NCBI GenBank assembly: GCA_018645265.1
Contig: JABGOS010000155.1
Location: 1-37,645, forward strand
Source: Deltaproteobacteria bacterium
Lineage (GTDB): Bacteria > UBA10199 > 2-02-FULL-44-16 > JAAZCA01
Length of the DNA stretch: 37,645 bases
Reading direction: 5' to 3'
Shown here: in pieces, positions 9,820 through 18,524 of the stretch
Numbering within the stretch: the stretch's first letter is position 1
Layout: the number at the start of each line of letters is the position of its first letter
Position numbers and translations under genes: made by a program
Notes under the pieces: model-generated
The model's input: the letters and a program-made list of their open reading frames with translations, nothing else
The model's database searches: none
Told to the model about the DNA's origin: nothing

Positions 9820-10968
9820 ATGAAGAAATTTTCTGCATTTATACTCTTCGGAATTACAATCATCTTAGTGTTCATTTCGGGATGTGGCGAAAGCTCATCT
9901 ACAGCAGGCAGTGGTGTCTCAATAACATCTGCAGTAGATGCTGATGAGAATGATCTTTCAACTACGACCGAAGGTATCAATCCGACATCGTTCGATATAA
10001 CCTTTTCTGAAGCTATGGATGAGGCATCACTTACGACAGATGGGGGCATAACATTTACGTGCGAACTTCCGGATGGAAGTTCCATTGCTCAGCCTACGGT
10101 GGCCATCGCCGTTTCAGAAGCAGATGATAACACATATATGGTTACGATAACGGATGTGGATGGAAACACCCCCTACAGATATCAGCTGCTCAATTGCACT
10201 TTGACAGTTACAACTAATGTCACTACCGCCGAGGGTACGGCATTATCTGAGGCTGTTGAATATTCATTCTCAAACGGTTGTGCGGTTGCTGAAGACTTCA
10301 ATGCCGATAGCCAGTCGTGTTGGACTGATGTTGCAAGCTGGGACGCAGAGGCAGCTGCATGGCCGACCTGGGACGCTCTGCTTAATACGTCAACGGGGTT
10401 ACTCTCTTTTGAAACTGCCAGTAGCACACTACTCTTCTCCACCGAAGGAAGGCTGGCCGACGACGGTGCCGTGATTTATAAGGAGGCAGCAGCAAACGAA
10501 GAGGGTTTTAGTGTGACGGTAAAATATGTAGACCTGCTGAATCATGGCTCAGCGGTAGAAACTGATAACCTAATTGTAGGCTTAATTCAGGAAGACCCCT
10601 CAACTATGGAAGATCCTGGAAAGGATGGAACCTGGGTTGGAGCTATGCTGATTGAAGACGGAGGTAGTCTGACCTGTGGAATTATGTTCCAGGGTGGCGG
10701 CAGTAGAGCCATGGCCTTTCAGGAATGTGGTGGCGATGATACATTTTATGTCAGGATGAGATTTGCTGGGAGTGTATTTCATGCGGAGTACTCTACTGAT
10801 GGTTCAGCGTTTTCTACAATGAATGATATGACCGAAGGGACGTTCCCTTCAGATTTTTCGGGTTATAACTATATGTTACTTATAATGGAAACCTCAGATG
10901 ACCCAGATACGATCTTTAATGTAGACTCTATTATCGTAGAGGGCATTTCTTCGACGAGTCAGTACTAG
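9820..10968 (+). CDS. lipoprotein with N-terminal Ig-like (SbsA/Big_5-type) domain and C-terminal beta-sandwich-like region
   Basis: Lipobox FISGC; 'GINPTSFDITFSEAMDEASL' Big_5-like motif; strong AAAGGGGGGA RBS. Confidence 0.65.
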   Translation: MKKFSAFILFGITIILVFISGCGESSSTAGSGVSITSAVDADENDLSTTTEGINPTSFDITFSEAMDEASLTTDGGITFTCELPDGSSIAQPTVAIAVSEADDNTYMVTITDVDGNTPYRYQLLNCTLTVTTNVTTAEGTALSEAVEYSFSNGCAVAEDFNADSQSCWTDVASWDAEAAAWPTWDALLNTSTGLLSFETASSTLLFSTEGRLADDGAVIYKEAAANEEGFSVTVKYVDLLNHGSAVETDNLIVGLIQEDPSTMEDPGKDGTWVGAMLIEDGGSLTCGIMFQGGGSRAMAFQECGGDDTFYVRMRFAGSVFHAEYSTDGSAFSTMNDMTEGTFPSDFSGYNYMLLIMETSDDPDTIFNVDSIIVEGISSTSQY

Positions 10969-10991
10969 TCCATGCAATGATTGTAGAATAA

Positions 10992-11019
10992 AAAAGGCCT
11001 CCCGAAGGGGAGGCCTTTT
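10992..11019. terminator. bidirectional intrinsic terminator
   Basis: AAAAGGCCTCCC-GAAG-GGGAGGCCTTTT perfect hairpin between convergent genes. Confidence 0.95.
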
Positions 11020-11045
11020 GCTTAATGTTAATCTTTAAAACTAAA

Positions 11046-13025
11046 CTACTGCCTCTCCTCGATGAGCTGATTTACTACGTTAGGATCTGCCAACGTGGAT
11101 ATATCACCCAAGTTGCTGACATCACCTTCAGCAATCTTGCGAAGAATTCTGCGCATGATCTTGCCTGAGCGCGTCTTCGGAAGAGAGTTAGTGAAGTGAA
11201 GCTTATCAGGTGTTGCGATCGGTCCGATCTCCTTGCGAACGTGAGCGACGAGTGTCTTTTTGACTTCATCTGAAGGCTCGTTGCCAGCTTTAAGCGTAAC
11301 GTAAGCGTAGAGGCCCTGTCCCTTGATGTCGTGTGGAAATCCTACAACCGCTGATTCAGCAACTAGAGGATTTGAAACAAGTGCGGATTCAACCTCAGCT
11401 GTTCCGATTCTGTGACCGGAGACATTGATGACATCGTCAACGCGACCCATAAGCCAATAGTAACCGTCTTCATCCACTCTGGCGCTGTCGCCCGTGAAAT
11501 AGACGCCCTTGAACATTGAGAAGTAGGTCTCTTTGAAACGCTCGTGATGGTTGTACACGGTGCGCATGATTCCAGGCCATGGCTCTTCGATTATGAGATA
11601 TCCACCCTCGTTAGCTGAGCACTGTGTTCCATTTTCGCGTATAATCTTCGGCTTCACGCCAAAGAACGGGAATGTTGCGGAACCTGGCTTCGTGTCGATT
11701 GCGCCCGGTAGCGGTGAAATGAGAATTCCACCGGTTTCTGTCTGCCACCATGTATCCATGATCGGCGCTTTCTCATTGCCGACGTTCTTGTAGTACCACA
11801 TCCATGCTTCCGGATTGATCGGTTCACCGACCGAACCTAAAACGCGGAGCTTTGAGAGGTCATGCTTCTGTGTCCACTGCTCGCCCTCTCTCATTAGTGC
11901 GCGGATGGCTGTAGGTGCCGTGTAGAAAATCGATACGTTGTGTTTCTCACATACTTCCCAAAATCTTCCTGCGTCCGGGTATGTCGGTACGCCCTCGAAC
12001 ATGACAGATGTGGCACCCGTTGCGAGAGGACCATACACGATGTAGCTATGTCCTGTTACCCAACCGATGTCGGCTGTGCACCAGAAGATATCTTCTTTGT
12101 GATAGTCGAAGATGTACTTGAATGTTGTGGCGGCATAAACCATGTAACCGGCTGTCGTATGAAGCACGCCTTTTGGTTTGCCAGTTGAGCCTGAGGTATA
12201 GAGGATGAAGAGCGGATCTTCAGCATTCATCTTCTCAGGATCGCAGGTTGTGGAGGCATTAGCCATTACATCGTTCCACCAGCTATCGCGGCCTTCGCTC
12301 ATGTCGATTGTTTCACCGGTATGTTTGAAAACGATACATGTAGTGACCTTATTGCCTAATGCGTCACATTTCTTCATTGCATCGTCGACCGTCTTTTTCA
12401 TCGGAATTGATTTTTTTCCGCGATATGCGCCGTCACTCGTGATGACACATGTTGATTCGGAATCGGTCATGCGATCGACTAGTGCTTCAGCTGAGAAACC
12501 ACCGAAGACGATGGAGTGAATTGCACCTATGCGAGCACATGCGAGCATGGCAATTGGCAATTCAACGATCATCGGCATATAGATTGTTACGCGATCGCCG
12601 CGTTTTACACCCTTATCCTTCAGGACGTTTGCAAATTTACAAGTTTCGTCAAGAAGCTGCTTATAGGTATATTTCTGGCTATCCTTGGGGTCGTTACCTT
12701 CCCAGATGATTCCTACGCGGTCGCCGTTACCAGCTTCGACATGACGGTCGAGACAGTTCACGGTGATATTCGTCTGTGAGCCTTCAAACCATTTGATATC
12801 GATGTTGTTGTCGAAATCGTACTCACGAACCTTATCCCACTTTTTGAACCATGTGAACTCTTCTGCTATTTCGCCCCAGAAACCCTCCGGGTCACTGATC
12901 GAGCGATCGTACATTTTTTTGTAATCCTCAAAGCTCTTGATCCAGGCCTTTTCACGAAGCTCTGTGGGGGGTGAGAACTTTCTGTTCTCCTCCATCATCG
13001 ATTGAATAGTAGGTTTGTCCGACAT
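11046..13025 (-). CDS. acs: acetyl-CoA synthetase
   Basis: [81 protein letters not shown] before start at 13025. Confidence 0.97.
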   Translation of the reverse strand: MSDKPTIQSMMEENRKFSPPTELREKAWIKSFEDYKKMYDRSISDPEGFWGEIAEEFTWFKKWDKVREYDFDNNIDIKWFEGSQTNITVNCLDRHVEAGNGDRVGIIWEGNDPKDSQKYTYKQLLDETCKFANVLKDKGVKRGDRVTIYMPMIVELPIAMLACARIGAIHSIVFGGFSAEALVDRMTDSESTCVITSDGAYRGKKSIPMKKTVDDAMKKCDALGNKVTTCIVFKHTGETIDMSEGRDSWWNDVMANASTTCDPEKMNAEDPLFILYTSGSTGKPKGVLHTTAGYMVYAATTFKYIFDYHKEDIFWCTADIGWVTGHSYIVYGPLATGATSVMFEGVPTYPDAGRFWEVCEKHNVSIFYTAPTAIRALMREGEQWTQKHDLSKLRVLGSVGEPINPEAWMWYYKNVGNEKAPIMDTWWQTETGGILISPLPGAIDTKPGSATFPFFGVKPKIIRENGTQCSANEGGYLIIEEPWPGIMRTVYNHHERFKETYFSMFKGVYFTGDSARVDEDGYYWLMGRVDDVINVSGHRIGTAEVESALVSNPLVAESAVVGFPHDIKGQGLYAYVTLKAGNEPSDEVKKTLVAHVRKEIGPIATPDKLHFTNSLPKTRSGKIMRRILRKIAEGDVSNLGDISTLADPNVVNQLIEERQ

Positions 13026-13341
13026 CTTCTCCTCCTTCCAAGGAAAAATTGTTAACGTACTGAGTAATTCATGTCCTAAGAGCGGCCCCTTATATTGGTA
13101 ATGACCTGCATTGTCAACCTGAGAAAAAGCCTGTACTGACGGCATTTGCTGGTAATCAAGGGTACTCACGGAGGTTGGATCTTTCTAAATAATAAATAAC
13201 CCTACCAGGGTTTTTCTATCGAAAAAATGCTTAATATTTGTATTTATTAGCGTTATTAGAGCTCTTTATAGCTTTAATTAGGTTGAAATGGCTATTTTTC
13301 CATAAAAAGCTGTAGCTAGCGTCATTCATGTAAAAAAGTGG

Positions 13342-13368
13342 GCAACTTTTTGGATAAAATGACGAAGT
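13342..13368 (+). promoter_or_regulatory. candidate promoter element GCAACTTT-N11-GACGAAGT
   Basis: Same layout as the element at 29284-29310; upstream of an orphan ORF. Confidence 0.35.
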
Positions 13369-13406
13369 TGCTTGGGAGCAACGTACTATTATTTTGGAGG
13401 TCTAAA

Positions 13407-14345
13407 ATGAGTTTTTGTGCAGAGATGATCACAAGGTTTAAGAGTGAGGATGTTAACCTTCTTCAGCAATTAGGATTTTGTTGGCAGGATGGTCAGTGCG
13501 TAGAGGGAATGGGGTCCATATCACCTGATAGTCAGGTAACTGATACCACGATTGAACCACAGGATTACCTAAAGGCATTTCAAAATCTATCCAGCCTTAC
13601 AGGTATGCCAAACATTTTAGGCGCTTGTGATATTCAAAAGCTCTTTACGGGTGAGGGGATAGCGAGGGTTATAAAAAACGATCCGATGATGTCGCAAATA
13701 ATGAGCGGAAGTGCGCTTGTCTATGGTGAAACGGAGAATCCAGGAAAGATTCGTCCGAGGCATTTTAAGAGACTGGTAACTTATGCCAAGATTGCTCTTA
13801 ACATCTATTTCGGGAATTTTGCTAGCGAAACTAAGGCCGGTAGAATGAAGGCTCTTAAAATAAATGGAAAGTACGATAGTGAACTTAAGGCGGCGGTTGC
13901 GAAATTTCAAACTGAAATGGGCATTCCATCCTGTACCGATCTTCAAAAGGGTGAGTGTATGGGAAAGACAATATTCGGTACGCTTGCCGTTAAGGTGAAA
14001 TATACGAAGCAGGAACTCATAGCGAAGCTCGATGAGTTTAAAAAATCTTTCGATGAGAAGAACTCTGGAAAATCGTATCCAGTTGCATACTTTCATATGG
14101 GAGAGTTTCAGAGGGGTGAGTATGCCGATGCACAGAGCGTTCTCTTCGAAGCTCTTAAATGGCTTGGGAAAATATCTCCGAATTTAAGGTTGGTAAGAAT
14201 TGCGCATAGGGAGAACGCAGAGCAAGCCCTCAAGGAAATCTGTATGAACTATGGAACTATTCCGGGTAATTTTGGTTCGAGTTCACTCAATATAGGGGGA
14301 TCTGTGATAGCTGATGTCATTCGAGAGCTCAAAGCTGCTAAATAG
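13407..14345 (+). CDS. hypothetical protein with PG_binding_1-like segment, no signal peptide
   Basis: TTGGAGG RBS then ATG 13407; 'INGKYDSELKAAVAKFQTEMGIP' resembles peptidoglycan-binding domain 1. Confidence 0.7.
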   Translation: MSFCAEMITRFKSEDVNLLQQLGFCWQDGQCVEGMGSISPDSQVTDTTIEPQDYLKAFQNLSSLTGMPNILGACDIQKLFTGEGIARVIKNDPMMSQIMSGSALVYGETENPGKIRPRHFKRLVTYAKIALNIYFGNFASETKAGRMKALKINGKYDSELKAAVAKFQTEMGIPSCTDLQKGECMGKTIFGTLAVKVKYTKQELIAKLDEFKKSFDEKNSGKSYPVAYFHMGEFQRGEYADAQSVLFEALKWLGKISPNLRLVRIAHRENAEQALKEICMNYGTIPGNFGSSSLNIGGSVIADVIRELKAAK

Positions 14346-14373
14346 ATATCACGCTGAATTGATTATGATTATC

Positions 14374-14402
14374 AAGGCCATCGAGTTTCGATGGCCTTTT
14401 TT
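14374..14402 (+). terminator. intrinsic terminator
   Basis: AAGGCCATCGA-GTT-TCGATGGCCTTTTTT. Confidence 0.93.
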
Positions 14403-14487
14403 ACAGTTGCTTCGGGTTGCTTATTGGACTAAGTAGCGCCATGACTTTATCTTAGAGGAAGCTACATTCAAAACAACGGGAGGACCT

Positions 14488-15405
14488 ATGGCCGGCGAAG
14501 GAAAGAAAGTTTGGATGGATGGCGAGTTTGTAGATTTGGATGATGCAAAGATTTCGGTTATGACCCAGACGTTGCATTATGGATTCGGCGTGTTTGAGGG
14601 TATAAGGTGTTACAAGCTTACAAACGGTGGATCGGCGATCTTCCGTCTGAAAAAACATGTACGCAGGTTGTTTGACGGAACAAAAATCCTTTCCATGGAA
14701 ACGCCCTTTACGGAACAACAGATCATCGATGCTCATGTGAAGGCGGTCCAGGTAAATGGTTTTGATGAATGTTATTTGCGTCCGATAATATATAGCGATA
14801 TCGGTTCATTCGGCCTTGCAGCGATCAATCCTACACGCGCTGCTGTAATAGCTCGTGAGTGGGGGACGTATCTGGGAGAGGGTGCTCTCGAGAGGGGAGT
14901 TCGAGTGAAGGTATCTACCTTCAACCGTCACCACGTGAATGTAGGTATGGTTCAGGGTAAGATATGCGGTCAATATGTCACTTCGATATTGGCTAAACGC
15001 GAGGCTATAAAGGATGGATATGATGAAGCGATTATGCTCGATACGGAAGGTTACGTGGCGGAATGCACTGGCGAGAACATCTTTACAGTAAAGGATGGAG
15101 TTATCCGCACCCCTCCTACGAATTCTCCGATATTGCCAGGAATAACTAGAAATAGCGTTATTCAGCTCGCAAGCGATATGAATCTTGAAATTCGTGAAGA
15201 GAGGTTTACCCGTGATTTTACTTATCTCGCGGATGAGGTCTTTTTGACCGGTACGGCAGCCGAGGTAACCCCCGTTAGAGAGGTGGATAATAGGGCTATA
15301 GGAGCTGGAAAGCCTGGTCCAATAACGCAGCGTCTACAGAAGGCGTATTTTGACGTGGTGCGTGGTAATGATGAACATTACAAGCGCTGGCTTACGGTTA
15401 TTTAG
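14488..15405 (+). CDS. ilvE: branched-chain-amino-acid aminotransferase
   Basis: LHYGFGVFEGIRCY, YLRPIIY, EAIMLDTEGYVAECTGENIFTVKDGVI, TGTAAEVTPV. Confidence 0.95.
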   Translation: MAGEGKKVWMDGEFVDLDDAKISVMTQTLHYGFGVFEGIRCYKLTNGGSAIFRLKKHVRRLFDGTKILSMETPFTEQQIIDAHVKAVQVNGFDECYLRPIIYSDIGSFGLAAINPTRAAVIAREWGTYLGEGALERGVRVKVSTFNRHHVNVGMVQGKICGQYVTSILAKREAIKDGYDEAIMLDTEGYVAECTGENIFTVKDGVIRTPPTNSPILPGITRNSVIQLASDMNLEIREERFTRDFTYLADEVFLTGTAAEVTPVREVDNRAIGAGKPGPITQRLQKAYFDVVRGNDEHYKRWLTVI

Positions 15406-15441
15406 CTCGTAGAAAACGTCATTTTTGGAGCTTTTTTTATG

Positions 15442-15475
15442 AAAATGCCCTCCCAACCAGGAGGGCATTTTTTTA
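15442..15475 (+). terminator. intrinsic terminator
   Basis: AAAATGCCCTCC-CAACCA-GGAGGGCATTTTTTT. Confidence 0.95.
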
Positions 15476-15590
15476 TTTTTTTTTAGTGCTAAATTTGCTA
15501 TAAAAAACAGGATAATAGTAGCGAAGCTGTTAACTCAGGCGTACACAGCCTTATGGTCTAAGGATGGCGCCCAGAATTTGGAGGGGAATT

Positions 15591-15983
15591 ATGGTGAAGA
15601 AAAAAAGAACGACGAAAAAGAAAACGGCTAAGAAGAAAAAACGGGTCGTGAAAAAGAAAAAAACAGTGAAGAAAAAAAGAGTCGTAAAGAAGAAAAAGAA
15701 AGTCGTAAAGAAGAAAAAGAAAGTAGTAAAGAAAAAGAAGAAAGTTGCTAAGAAGAAAAAGAAGGTAGTAAAGAAAAAGAAGAAAGTTGCTAAGAAGAAA
15801 AAGAAAGTCGTAAAGAAAAAGAAGAAAAAGGGTTCCAAGAAGGCATTTGGGGGATACACAATAAATTTTAAGGGCTGTAATGATTCAGTAGAGAAGGTGT
15901 TTGGTGGAACAGCTATCGCTCCGAGCATGATGACAAAGAAGCTGTGGGCCTATGTTAAGAGGAAAAAACTCAACAAGAAATAG
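15591..15983 (+). CDS. lysine-rich histone H1-like protein with truncated SWIB/MDM2-like C-terminus
   Basis: GAGGGG RBS and ATG 15591; repeated VVKKKKK/VAKKKKK heptads; C-term 'SVEKVFGGTAIAPSMMTKKLWAYVKRKKLNKK' matches the first half of SWIB (..VVG...[ST]R.E.TKKLW.YIK.[HN]KLQ). Confidence 0.75.
   Translation: MVKKKRTTKKKTAKKKKRVVKKKKTVKKKRVVKKKKKVVKKKKKVVKKKKKVAKKKKKVVKKKKKVAKKKKKVVKKKKKKGSKKAFGGYTINFKGCNDSVEKVFGGTAIAPSMMTKKLWAYVKRKKLNKK
15720..15830 (+). repeat. 42-bp-unit coding tandem repeat (two Lys-rich heptads per unit)
   Basis: gtagtaaagaaaaagaagaaagttgctaagaagaaaaagaa recurs nearly identically. Confidence 0.7.
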
Positions 15984-15998
15984 TTGAGGCGAAATAGA

Positions 15999-16031
15999 AA
16001 AAAAGCCCCGTCATCCAGGCGGGGCTTTTTT
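15999..16031. terminator. bidirectional intrinsic terminator
   Basis: AAAAAAGCCCCG-TCATCCAGG-CGGGGCTTTTTT between convergent genes. Confidence 0.95.
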
Positions 16032-16043
16032 ATTGTAGAAAAA

Positions 16044-17579
16044 TTAATTCTTCTTCCAGATATGTGCGCCGTATATATTTGCAGAGATAAGGTAGTTCGG
16101 TTTCATGAATGAACTTAGATAATTAAATCCACCGATCGGATAAGCGTCGTATCCCCTGATTCCAGTCCCCGACATATCTACGATAATATCGGGTGGCTCT
16201 TCCGTAAGGTCGCTCATGAGCATCTGCCAGGAGCTGTCATCTGGTTCGTCGATCCTATTCAAATTCTCGAAGCCCTCGCGTGCGTTGGTGAGGTAGGAAC
16301 AATATGAAAATCTAGAAGCTGGAACCCTCTTCGAATAGAAATATATGTCAGAGTTGTGTCCCCATACGAATATCTTGGCATCCGGCAAGGTGGTTTTTGA
16401 TATGAAGGCTCCGATTGTACGTTCAGCTGCAACCTTCTTGGGTAATTTTCTGATCTCAATTACATGTAGGGCGAGGAACCCAACGATAGGTCCTATCAAC
16501 ACTACGTATGTTATCGTCCTTAAGAGGGCTACCTTTTTTCTAAAAAAGGGCGCAAACCATGAGGTATAGCCTAGCGCTGCTAATATGGTAAGCGGTGGTA
16601 TAAATTGTAGGAAGTAGTGCGGGAAAAATCTTCCGCCCAAAGAGACGGTTATAAAGGAGAGAAGAATCCATGTGAACAACACTGCCTCACCGGCTGGGAG
16701 ATCCCCCCTGCGAATAAATTTTACTATATGTCCTAGGGCCAAGATCCAAAGTGGAAGCGATGCTGCCACGTAGATTCCAATCCTCGTTGCCCCCATTGCC
16801 AGTGTTTCCGATAACGATTGCATCGATGTCGCGTAGCTTACATTTTCAAGCCACACCCACCTGATGGCATCCTCCAATGCGCCTATTCCCAGAAGGTAAA
16901 ATGCGCAGAGGGCGAGGGGAATGATGAAACCTGAGGTCGTCAAACCGATGTTTTTCAGAATTGTTTTGAAAGTATCAATCTTGGGGCGAACGGATATTAT
17001 TCCTACAACAATTGCCGGTATCATTACTACGGCCACCGGTTTTGCGAGGCAGGCTATGCCCGCCATCATTCCTGAGGTAAGCCAGCCAGAGCTCTGTTTT
17101 CGTATCTTCAGTCCTGCAGCGGCGAAGTATATCGAAGCGGCGCAGAAGAGGTTCATGAGCGTTTCTGTGTTGGCCGCAAGGAAATCATTGAGGTCGTAGC
17201 CCGACTGATATGCTGTGAAAAGTAGGAGCGCAGGCAACCTCGCCTTCGACCCGCCGACCCGTTCAGCCGCGAGTACGAGGATTAAGCCTGTGGCGATGAC
17301 AATGAGCATGAAGAGGATGTGCACAGCCTGCATATTCCAAACACCGCCAGCTTCAAATGCGAGTGCGTAGGCCATATGGATAAGTGGCGGTTTCTTTTCA
17401 ACGAAATCGATATAGGGTTTGCCGCCATCCATCCAAACTGCTGTCTGAACGGCGAAGTCGGCCTCGTCGATATTGAGAATTGGCTCGAGGAGCGTGGGTA
17501 GACGCGTGATAGCAATCACCGCGATGCACAGCGCGATCCATCTATATTTTTTTCTAATTTGAGCCGATTTATCGATCAT
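16044..17579 (-). CDS. glycosyltransferase family 39-like (PMT/ArnT-like) polytopic membrane protein
   Basis: N-terminal 'NIDEADFAVQTAVWMDGGKPYIDFVEKKPPLIH' (GT39-type acidic loop), many TM segments; start set at MIDKSAQIRKKY because the upstream extension is translated REP-like repeat. Confidence 0.75.
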   Translation of the reverse strand: MIDKSAQIRKKYRWIALCIAVIAITRLPTLLEPILNIDEADFAVQTAVWMDGGKPYIDFVEKKPPLIHMAYALAFEAGGVWNMQAVHILFMLIVIATGLILVLAAERVGGSKARLPALLLFTAYQSGYDLNDFLAANTETLMNLFCAASIYFAAAGLKIRKQSSGWLTSGMMAGIACLAKPVAVVMIPAIVVGIISVRPKIDTFKTILKNIGLTTSGFIIPLALCAFYLLGIGALEDAIRWVWLENVSYATSMQSLSETLAMGATRIGIYVAASLPLWILALGHIVKFIRRGDLPAGEAVLFTWILLSFITVSLGGRFFPHYFLQFIPPLTILAALGYTSWFAPFFRKKVALLRTITYVVLIGPIVGFLALHVIEIRKLPKKVAAERTIGAFISKTTLPDAKIFVWGHNSDIYFYSKRVPASRFSYCSYLTNAREGFENLNRIDEPDDSSWQMLMSDLTEEPPDIIVDMSGTGIRGYDAYPIGGFNYLSSFMKPNYLISANIYGAHIWKKN

Positions 17580-17584
17580 AAAAT

Positions 17585-17670
17585 GTGTCCGACACCTTTT
17601 GTGCAATTCCTTGAAAAAGTGTCCGACACCTTTTGTGCAATTCCTTGAAAAAGTGTCCGACACCTTTTTG
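17585..17670. repeat. 34-bp tandem repeat of palindromic REP-like units (3 copies)
   Basis: GTGTCCGACACCTTTTGTGCAATTCCTTGAAAAA, palindromic cores at 17585, 17619 and 17653 (exact 34-bp period). Confidence 0.95.
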
Positions 17671-17719
17671 TGCGCACATATTCTCATTTTATCGTTGCGA
17701 AGCGCAAGTGATATGAACT

Positions 17720-17926
17720 ATGCACTGTTTTTCTATGCCACCTATTAAAACAAAGCCGAAGAAACGTTGTCCGCGCTGCAAATCCGTGAGGATTGAAAAT
17801 CGACTCGACGGATCGAGGTGGTGCGTTCGCTGTGGTCAGCGAATTCGAAGCGACGGTAGACTTATTCCCTCCAGAGATCGTCGCGAGGATGCCCCGGAGC
17901 CTTCTAATCAGTTGAATTTATTGTGA
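17720..17926 (+). CDS. small zinc-ribbon protein
   Basis: CPRCKS..(16 aa)..CVRCGQ double CxxC; start may be 17735. Confidence 0.6.
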   Translation: MHCFSMPPIKTKPKKRCPRCKSVRIENRLDGSRWCVRCGQRIRSDGRLIPSRDRREDAPEPSNQLNLL

Positions 17927-17951
17927 TATTGCTATTCTAAAATGATGCTAA

Positions 17952-18004
17952 AGAGGTGTCCGACACTTTTTAGCGCAATAGCTCAAAAGGTGTCGGACAC
18001 TTTT
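17952..18004. repeat. inverted pair of the same REP-like palindrome
   Basis: AGGTGTCCGACACTTTT ... AAAAGGTGTCGGACACTTTT; same core as 17585-17670 in opposed orientations. Confidence 0.93.
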
Positions 18005-18224
18005 ATTTGATGCAATCTTGTGGTAATCGTCCGAGAAAACCTTGCAGACTGATGCTTGCTTCAATTCGATGACATTTTCTCTTTTCTATAGATTTTTTCA
18101 ATTTCACTAGCGTATCCCTGATTGGCATTACCCTTGGATGGGGTACTCTTGCCATCATGAAGGATAGATCCTCTAATTTACCCAGATAACTCTTTCCAGG
18201 TGCGCCAAGATTATTGAGTATTTT

Positions 18225-18338
18225 TATCAGGTGGGTCTATCAAGTGATGTTACCCGCTCTTTGACTCTCCTTAGACGTCATTTTGATGGTGTGAAAGAAG
18301 GTGCTATTGGCGAGATCGGCCAATATCTGGGAATATGA
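18225..18338 (+). pseudogene. possible decayed C-terminus of a REP-associated (RAYT/Y1-type) transposase
   Basis: Short frame YQVGLSSDVTRSLTLLRRHFDGVKEGAIGEIGQYLGI*, resembling the C-terminal helix-turn-helix of some RAYT proteins, next to REP-like units. Confidence 0.3.
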
Positions 18339-18524
18339 CTGAAAAGTGAAAGAAATCGTATGCTGGGGTACATGGAGGAAGGTGGAGGGATGATAATATC
18401 ATGATATTCTTGCGATATTTTGGTTTAAACAGTTATATCTTACTTAGGGAGGGTTCGGTTTGACTTGGGCCCTCTTCTCTGCTTAAACGGGGCTCCAATT
18501 TATTGAAAACTGGGAGGTATTGCT

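Noticed and set aside
15551-15928. Minus-strand ORF rich in Phe/Thr (..FFFFTTFFFFLATFFFF..)
   Set aside because: Exact antisense of the Lys-rich repeat; no RBS and an implausible composition.
17580-17687. N-terminal extension of the glycosyltransferase ORF (MRICAHKKVSDTFSRNCTKGVGHFFKELHKRCRTHF)
   Set aside because: It is the 34-bp REP-like repeat read in three successive frames (34 is not a multiple of 3), so it is not likely to be native protein.
17585-18004. Could the repeats be a CRISPR array?
   Set aside because: Three 34-bp direct copies have no unique spacers, and the other two copies are inverted. Palindromic cores fit REP-like elements, and no cas genes are present.
18341-18524. Lysine or cobalamin riboswitch upstream of the kam operon
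   Set aside because: No L-box core or B12-box-like sequence could be recognised by eye; a covariance-model search would be needed to reopen this.
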